Below, in pieces: positions 57,440 to 64,000 of a DNA stretch of 64,000 bases. The translations under genes and the position numbers were made by a program. The stretch covers positions 62,001 through 126,000 of the forward strand of contig NZ_JAKILB010000007.1 of NCBI RefSeq assembly GCF_023283895.1. The letters are read 5' to 3'. The first letter of the stretch is position 1. Every line of letters starts with the position of its first letter. The DNA is from Shewanella pneumatophori (GTDB lineage: Bacteria; Pseudomonadota; Gammaproteobacteria; Enterobacterales; Shewanellaceae). Below the pieces are notes generated by a model. The model was not told where the DNA came from. It did no database searches and saw only the letters and a list, made by a program, of their open reading frames with translations.

Positions 57440-58096
57440 TTAGTCGGCAGTAACGATTAGCCCAAGTGGCGCCAATAACTGCTCTTGTTGCCATTGATTG
57501 ATCATCACACCTTTTAGATCCACAACCCGTGGATCTAAACCATCTAACTCGATACGGGTGATATTCGCGCCTTGTAACTCAAAACTCCCCCACTGCTCAG
57601 GGGAAAACTCACCGCCGCTTAAGTCACTGCCTTTCATTGAACTGCCGGTTAAATTCGCGCCGCGCCAACGATTATCAAATAGCTCACACTCTTCAAGTAA
57701 CAGGTCGCCTAAATCGGCATAAGCCAAGTTGCAGCCTGTGATATACGCCGAGCAAAAATAGCTTTTTGCGGTAATGTAATTGGCAAAGGTTGCTCGGCTA
57801 AAATCACTGCCTTGCAGGTTAGTTTCGCGCAGCTCAAGGCTGTAGCAGCGAGCACCTTTAAACAGTGCCATGCTAAGGTTGCAACGCTTAAAGCTGGCGC
57901 TGGTGAGCGTGGCGTAACTAAAGTCACAACCAGCATCGTCTCCAGGGGCAATAAACTTACAGTTAATAAATTCGGCGTCAGTTAAGTCACTATGGTTAAA
58001 GCGACATTGATAAAAGCTGCAGTTTTCAAAGCGGGCGTCTTGCAAGTCTTGATCGCTAAAGTCTTCATGATTAAAGATCTGGTCAATGGCGTGCAT
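57440..58096 (-). CDS. qnr: Qnr-family pentapeptide-repeat protein (QnrA-like)
   Basis: 218 residues, the length I recall for QnrA. Runs of the pentapeptide A(D/N)LxX make a right-handed beta helix (LTDAEFINC, LSMALFKGA, LQGSDFSRATF, LTGSSMKGSDLSG). The middle GCDFSYATL and YFCSAYITGCNLAYADL, and the C-terminal LDGLDPRVVDLKGV and INQWQQEQLLAPLG are shared with QnrA, whose gene originated in Shewanella algae. Qnr proteins protect gyrase and topoisomerase IV from quinolones. AAGGAGCGCTA precedes the ATG; 32 bases after the MATE gene. Confidence 0.93.
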   Translation of the reverse strand: MHAIDQIFNHEDFSDQDLQDARFENCSFYQCRFNHSDLTDAEFINCKFIAPGDDAGCDFSYATLTSASFKRCNLSMALFKGARCYSLELRETNLQGSDFSRATFANYITAKSYFCSAYITGCNLAYADLGDLLLEECELFDNRWRGANLTGSSMKGSDLSGGEFSPEQWGSFELQGANITRIELDGLDPRVVDLKGVMINQWQQEQLLAPLGLIVTAD

Positions 58097-58128
58097 TAGC
58101 GCTCCTTAGCTGCATTTAAGCGAAAAGA

Positions 58129-59493
58129 TTAAGCCTGTTGGCTCACCACGATAGTGGTTTTATCAGGCTCTGAGATCCGTGTGGCAAGAATATAACAAGC
58201 AATGCCCATAATCGCATTGGTAATAGGCAGCGCAAGCAGTAAGCCTTTGACACCGCCCAAATAGGAGCCCAGCGCTGCCAGTGGCAACATGATTAAAAAC
58301 AGTCGACACACATTTAAGATAAGTGAGCTCATCGGACGGTGATAAGCATTCAGTGAGGTGGCGACTAAAATCACAATCCCCAGCGGACCATAAGCGGCTG
58401 GCAAGACCAAAATATAGAAGGTTAGCCATTCAATCACTTGTGGATCGCTACTGAATAATTCAGCTAACGGCTGCGCTAAAAATAGCAGCGGCAAGTACAA
58501 CAAGGTTTGAAACACCAGCACAAATCTTAGCGATAGCATCAGTGCGCTGCGGGCGCGTTTAGTTTGGCCGGCACCGAGGTTTTGTGCCACAAATGGCACT
58601 AAACTTGATGACAACGCCATCACCACAATCAACATAACCGATTCTAGTCGCGTACCGGCACCAAAGGCTGCCACAGCGCTGTGGTCGATGCGCGCTAACA
58701 TTGCCATAATAATCGCATTAGCGAGCGGGTTGAGCAGGTTCATCACCGCCGCAGGCTGCGCAATATGAGCCAGCTGTTTCCAGTTACATTTGAGTCGCTC
58801 AATATTCGGCGCCACAAAGCTGACCAAATGACGTTTAAAAATCAATAAATGGCTTGAAAGTGATAGCGCAACGACCCAAGAAACCACAGTTGCAATAGCG
58901 GCGCCTTCAATTTCTAAACGTGGAAATGGCCCAATACCAAAAATAAGCAGCGGGTCGAGAATAAGGTTAATTAGTGCAGCTAGCATCATGATTTTAGCCG
59001 GAGATTTAGTATCCCCCGTGGCACGCAAGCCTTGGTTACCAACCATGAGTAGCACCAACAAGGGCGCGCCCAAATACCAGATCAGCATATAGTCATGAAT
59101 AAGCGGTAAGCTAGTTTGGTTAGCGCCAAGCAAACTAAATAGCGGGTCAATAAACAGGCTGCCAAGCACGCCAATAAAGGCGATCAGCAAAAAGGTTAGC
59201 ATTAAGGCATCGTGTAAAAACACTTTCGCTTTATCGGCCTCGCCCGCACCAATTAGGCGGCCAAGATTGGTCGACACCCCAGCGCCAATACCAATTGCAA
59301 TGCTTGAAATAATCAGGGTAACCGGAAAGGTAAAACTAATCGCAGCCAGGGACTCTGTACCTAACTGACTGATAAAAAACGTGTCAACGAGACTGAACCC
59401 AAGAATGGTTAAAATACCAATCAGGTTTGGAAGACTCATATTTAGCAGTACACGACCGATTGGCTGAGTGAGCAGCCCGTGTCTGTCTCGCAT
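58129..59493 (-). CDS. MATE-family multidrug efflux transporter
   Basis: 454 residues, twelve predicted membrane segments in two homologous halves, start MRDRHGLLTQPIGRVLLNMSLPN. Family phrases include GIGAGVSTNLGRLIGAGE and the repeated ...PAAVMNLLNPLANA. MATE carriers export cationic drugs, including fluoroquinolones, in exchange for Na+ or H+. It is transcribed ahead of the qnr gene with a 32-base gap, so the two share a message. Confidence 0.93.
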   Translation of the reverse strand: MRDRHGLLTQPIGRVLLNMSLPNLIGILTILGFSLVDTFFISQLGTESLAAISFTFPVTLIISSIAIGIGAGVSTNLGRLIGAGEADKAKVFLHDALMLTFLLIAFIGVLGSLFIDPLFSLLGANQTSLPLIHDYMLIWYLGAPLLVLLMVGNQGLRATGDTKSPAKIMMLAALINLILDPLLIFGIGPFPRLEIEGAAIATVVSWVVALSLSSHLLIFKRHLVSFVAPNIERLKCNWKQLAHIAQPAAVMNLLNPLANAIIMAMLARIDHSAVAAFGAGTRLESVMLIVVMALSSSLVPFVAQNLGAGQTKRARSALMLSLRFVLVFQTLLYLPLLFLAQPLAELFSSDPQVIEWLTFYILVLPAAYGPLGIVILVATSLNAYHRPMSSLILNVCRLFLIMLPLAALGSYLGGVKGLLLALPITNAIMGIACYILATRISEPDKTTIVVSQQA

Positions 59494-59596
59494 AAGGAAG
59501 TATTGCCTCGTCTTTACTCGGAGGGCGATTCTATCAGGATTGCCATTATTTTTACCCGCGTGAGTTAAAAAAAATGGATTTATTTTGTAAATAGGG

Positions 59597-59626
59597 CTTG
59601 GAAGTGTCTACATTCACCCCCATGTA
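59597..59626 (+). promoter_or_regulatory. Heat-shock (sigma-32) promoter of groESL
   Basis: CTTGGA (-35, 59597-59602) and CCCCATGTA (-10, 59618-59626) with 15 bases between match the sigma-32 form CTTGAA-N11-16-CCCCATnTA. It lies about 115 bases before groES. Confidence 0.85.
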
Positions 59627-59739
59627 TCGAACATCAAGCGGCAGTTTTGGCTTCACTAAAGTGAAATCCAGCAAAGTCGTTACTATCTTTAAAAGCCTGC
59701 AGATAAGTTTAGGCATAAATACAATTGGAGCATCCATCG

Positions 59740-60030
59740 ATGAATATTCGTCCATTACATGATCGTGTCATTGTTAAGCGTTCAGAAGTTGAATCAAAGT
59801 CTGCTGGTGGCATCGTGCTAACAGGTAGTGCTGCTGAGCAGTCAAGCCGCGGTGAAGTTCTTGCTGTAGGCAACGGACGTATTCTTGAAAACGGTACTGT
59901 ACAGCCACTAGACGTTAAAGTTGGCGACATCGTAATTTTCAACGAAGGTTACGGCGTAAAGAAAGAAAAAATCGATGGTGAAGAAGTACTAATCCTTTCT
60001 GAATCAGATCTAATGGCTGTAGTGAGCTAA
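59740..60030 (+). CDS. groES: Co-chaperonin GroES
   Basis: 96 residues from ATG 59740 (TTGGAG nine bases before); a TTG at 59725 is in frame but is part of that ribosome site. [27 protein letters not shown] and the mobile loop [11 protein letters not shown] are intact. The heptameric lid of the GroEL chamber. Precedes groEL by 87 bases. Confidence 0.97.
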   Translation: MNIRPLHDRVIVKRSEVESKSAGGIVLTGSAAEQSSRGEVLAVGNGRILENGTVQPLDVKVGDIVIFNEGYGVKKEKIDGEEVLILSESDLMAVVS

Positions 60031-60105
60031 TCACTCCATTTAGACATTTTCAATACTGGCGAGCGTGCGAAAACGCGGCTTTTCAGGCATTTCAAAAGAA
60101 TTTAA

Positions 60106-61764
<1,659 letters not shown>

Positions 61765-61775
61765 TCTAACTGGTT

Positions 61776-61859
61776 AAAATCGCCTATAGCTGCGTTAGCT
61801 TGCCACTCGTTTAAGAAAGCTAAACGTCGTGGCAAGAAGCCTTGCTCTAGAACGATTTT
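61776..61859. repeat. Long imperfect inverted repeat downstream of groEL
   Basis: AAAATCG (61776-61782) and CGATTTT (61853-61859) bound an 84-base element with internal arms GCTTGCCAC / GTGGCAAG and CGTTTA / TAAACG. The next stretch is GTTAAACATG. The size and nesting resemble small interspersed palindromic elements of Shewanella rather than a plain terminator. Read on the minus strand it gives a spurious open frame. Confidence 0.6.
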
Positions 61860-61924
61860 TCCTGCGTTAAACATGTTTGCTGGTCTTAGCCTAAAAGCTT
61901 AAACCACTTCTTGTAGAAGAATAG

Positions 61925-61959
61925 AAAAACCCGAGACTGGAAACAGTGTCGGGTTTTTT
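61925..61959 (+). terminator. Terminator of groESL
   Basis: AAAACCCGA...TCGGGTTTTTT stem with T-run, 160 bases downstream of groEL after the interspersed element. Confidence 0.9.
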
Positions 61960-62025
61960 AATACGTTAAATAGCTTACTTAGTGATAACACAAGTATTAA
62001 GAGTACTTGATTAAAAGGAATTAAA

Positions 62026-62661
62026 GTGAATCAGCTGCAGTACCGACTAGAACAAGAAACCCTCAAAACTAATCAAGCTATACTGGCTGCGATTGAAAAT
62101 AGTCATAGATTTAGTTGGCAAGACTACATCACGTTATTGACCTCTTTGCTCACTATATTTATCGCAATAGTCGTTCCACTTTATTTATTTTTTAGGCAGC
62201 GAAAGTTTGAAGTTGAAGTACTTGAGAAGCAAAGGGTTGAATTCCGTAAAGCTGCGGTGATTCGCTTGATGCACCAAACAACTTCTATGGTGACGAGTGT
62301 TTGCAAGCCATTGCTGTTTATAGCAAACATTTCTAAAGATTTGACCAATAGTGAACAGCTAGAGATATTAAACAGCAATAATATGCAACTCGTTGAAGAG
62401 CTTACTCAGTTTGGCGAACTTGGAGCTGAATTGAGAGTTATCTTTAACGATGATAGTGAGATGGCTGATATTTATCTAGATTTTCAGCAAAAATACAATA
62501 GTGCTATAAGTAAGTCGCTGTTAGCATTTAAAGAATGCAAAACTCAAGGAAGCGAGCCCTTTTGGCAGGATAAATATGACTTTAATGAGCAGTTATCTAT
62601 AGTTAGAACTTCTGGTGAAGCAATAGTATCGATCCTGCAGAAGAGATTTAAAGAAATATAA
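62026..62661 (+). CDS. Membrane-anchored helical protein, unknown
   Basis: 211 residues from GTG 62026 (AAAGGA upstream). Short N-terminal helix, one membrane segment near residues 36-58 (ITLLTSLLTIFIAIVVPLYLFF), then a coiled-coil-like region (FEVEVLEKQRVEFRKAAVIR) and a helical cytoplasmic domain. AT-rich compared with the groEL region. No family recognised. No neighbours within the operon. Confidence 0.7.
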   Translation: MNQLQYRLEQETLKTNQAILAAIENSHRFSWQDYITLLTSLLTIFIAIVVPLYLFFRQRKFEVEVLEKQRVEFRKAAVIRLMHQTTSMVTSVCKPLLFIANISKDLTNSEQLEILNSNNMQLVEELTQFGELGAELRVIFNDDSEMADIYLDFQQKYNSAISKSLLAFKECKTQGSEPFWQDKYDFNEQLSIVRTSGEAIVSILQKRFKEI

Positions 62662-63243
62662 TGAATAGTCTGAATATACTCAAAAACCGTGAAAAGTGGA
62701 GCTCCTGACTTAAAGCTCCTGCTGTCTAATACTGCATTTTAGGCAGTTCAAGGTGTAGGTATCTTGTTTTTTGAACTCTTGTATTTTTGCTGCATAGTGA
62801 CAGGTTTGTTTCATCGGTGTTTTTTTAGTGCATTGGTTACAATGTAGTATCTATCTCTTAAGAGAGTTAGGTCGCCAAATTTTGATTTGTAATTTTTGAT
62901 TGTAATCGATATTTATGGCTTGAATTTGTTCACCCCCAGCGGTAATGCTGTCTCTCACAAGAAATGCTATCACCTTTCAATCATCGAATATATGGGAGAT
63001 TCCGGTTAGTCGGTTAATTCCACTATTTATTTATCGATATATTCATCTGTAGTTAGATGTATATTTATTGGATAGTTCTGATAAAAGCTGTAATTCGTTT
63101 TAAATCATGATTTCTTCATTCTAGTATTGATGATTTACTTTGTTGTTATTAATATGTTGCCACTATTCTGTTTCTATTTATGTTGTTTTAAACGGATGTT
63201 CAAAGGGAATGCAATTGATTTAATTGATAAAAAAGGATGGAAA
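62662..63243. other. AT-rich intergenic region without a gene
   Basis: 582 bases. AGCTCCTG occurs twice (62700-62707 and 62714-62721). GTTCAA and TTGAAC-type arms lie around 62747-62782. I see no gene, tRNA or clear promoter. Confidence 0.55.
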
Positions 63244-63993
63244 ATGATTAAGAAAGTAATAACAACAGCTTTATTTGCAGCTACTTTAACTGCTTGTAAA
63301 TCAACGCCACCTGCTGATGTGTCGTTAATGGATACACCTAGTGTACGTTATAAGTTGCCATTAGATAGAGCTATTGATATTCGCTTTAATACCTACAATA
63401 GATGTGTTAATTCTGGTAGCAGTGGTTGTGGTAAATACGACAACATTAAACTTGCTCAGGGAAAAGATTCTATTCTTGTTGAAAGAAGAGTACATAATGG
63501 AATTGCAGGTTCGGGGGCCGTCTTTTCTATAGATAAAAAAACAGAACGCACAGAAAAAGCCACGATTGTTACATATCAACCAGTGAAAATGTCCTCATAT
63601 CATGAAGGTCTTTTGTTTTCATTTGGTATTCCAAAACTTGATATCACAAATTACTTATCACAATCTCAGTTTAAAACTAAATTTGAAGTTGATTCTGATT
63701 ATTCTTCTCAGTCGGTAAAAGCAAATTTTGACAGGTTGATGCAGAAAGCAAGTAGGGATTTTCGTATTTATGAAGAAAATACGAACTCCAAGTTAGATTT
63801 AGAAGATTATTATATGGTTGATCTTGATGGTGCCCAAGTAGTTATGCTAATTGAAACCTTTCCCTATCGAGATGGGTCTAAGGTGGTTGTAAATGCTGTT
63901 GTTCAATCAAAAGAAACAGGTTCGGGCTTAGTGGATGTTTCTGCTATTTTGAAAAGCGTAGAGGAAAAGGTTTCACAAGTAGTAAAATCATAG
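63244..63993 (+). CDS. Lipoprotein of unknown function
   Basis: 249 residues from ATG 63244, chosen because AAGGA precedes it and the next residues make a lipoprotein signal (ITTALFAATLTAC, lipobox LTAC near residue 18); the frame is open to 63127 but that part is an unlikely extension. The mature protein is Ser/Lys-rich, with Cys at CVNSGSSGC, and shows no family I know. AT-rich, and the window ends soon after. Confidence 0.78.
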   Translation: MIKKVITTALFAATLTACKSTPPADVSLMDTPSVRYKLPLDRAIDIRFNTYNRCVNSGSSGCGKYDNIKLAQGKDSILVERRVHNGIAGSGAVFSIDKKTERTEKATIVTYQPVKMSSYHEGLLFSFGIPKLDITNYLSQSQFKTKFEVDSDYSSQSVKANFDRLMQKASRDFRIYEENTNSKLDLEDYYMVDLDGAQVVMLIETFPYRDGSKVVVNAVVQSKETGSGLVDVSAILKSVEEKVSQVVKS

Positions 63994-64000
63994 TTTTGTG

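Overview
The window looks like a chromosomal segment of a Shewanella-type marine gammaproteobacterium. The placement rests on gene content: a TorF-type porin, RapA, RraB, DarP, a QnrA-like pentapeptide protein, a DUF3016 protein, several c-di-GMP and receiver proteins, and moderate GC with AT-rich, hairpin-rich intergenic DNA. I see no rRNA, tRNA, CRISPR array, insertion sequence or phage gene. It is mostly core chromosome with a few accessory blocks.

Layout. 1-2.5 kb: the end of a HlyD-type export cassette (adaptor tail plus two ABC-2 permeases). 2.7-7.5 kb: a large Ig-like-repeat lipoprotein, darP, and divergently pmbA/tldE. 7.6-11.8 kb: an arsenic cluster arsR - ACR3 - GAPDH - arsJ, with a decayed second copy of the arsJ 5' end between the last two genes. 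12-21.5 kb: an AGCS amino-acid/Na+ symporter, a TorF porin, HU, a double-receiver protein, small hypotheticals and an EAL-CBS-GGDEF protein. 21.5-28.4 kb: TraB/GumN, MaoC-like, YdhF-type reductase, formate-THF ligase, MscS-type channel. 28.4-32.6 kb: a hairpin-rich gap with an unlisted 41-residue membrane peptide gene, then a metal (probably zinc) uptake cluster: small His/Cys exported protein, His-rich outer-membrane barrel, ZnuA-like binding protein and ZnuB-like permease, but no ATPase. 32.8-38.9 kb: PlsC, RraB, a receiver-CheC protein coupled to a diguanylate cyclase, a crotonase, a YqhA protein behind a near-consensus CRP site, and a DUF3530 protein. 39-50 kb: rapA, a PIN-PhoH ATPase, a 1236-residue hybrid histidine kinase and a zinc metalloprotease. 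50.5-51.7 kb: a secreted DFSK-repeat protein and two small envelope proteins. 52-59.5 kb: an RND pump with divergent LysR regulator, then a MATE transporter gene directly upstream of a qnr gene. 59.6-61.8 kb: groESL behind a heat-shock promoter. 61.8-64 kb: a structured intergenic element and two AT-rich genes of unknown function.

How the genes work together. ArsR, ACR3, GAPDH and ArsJ form two arsenic routes: arsenite efflux, and conversion of arsenate to 1-arseno-3-phosphoglycerate with export by ArsJ. The metal cluster reads as outer-membrane, periplasmic and inner-membrane steps of one uptake path. The MATE-qnr pair combines drug efflux with topoisomerase protection and lies beside an RND pump. 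Three separate loci make or break c-di-GMP or carry receiver domains without a partner kinase next to them. The most unusual items are the DFSK-repeat protein, the arsJ remnant, the ATPase-less metal ABC cluster, the MATE-qnr operon, and the hairpin cluster with its 41-residue peptide.
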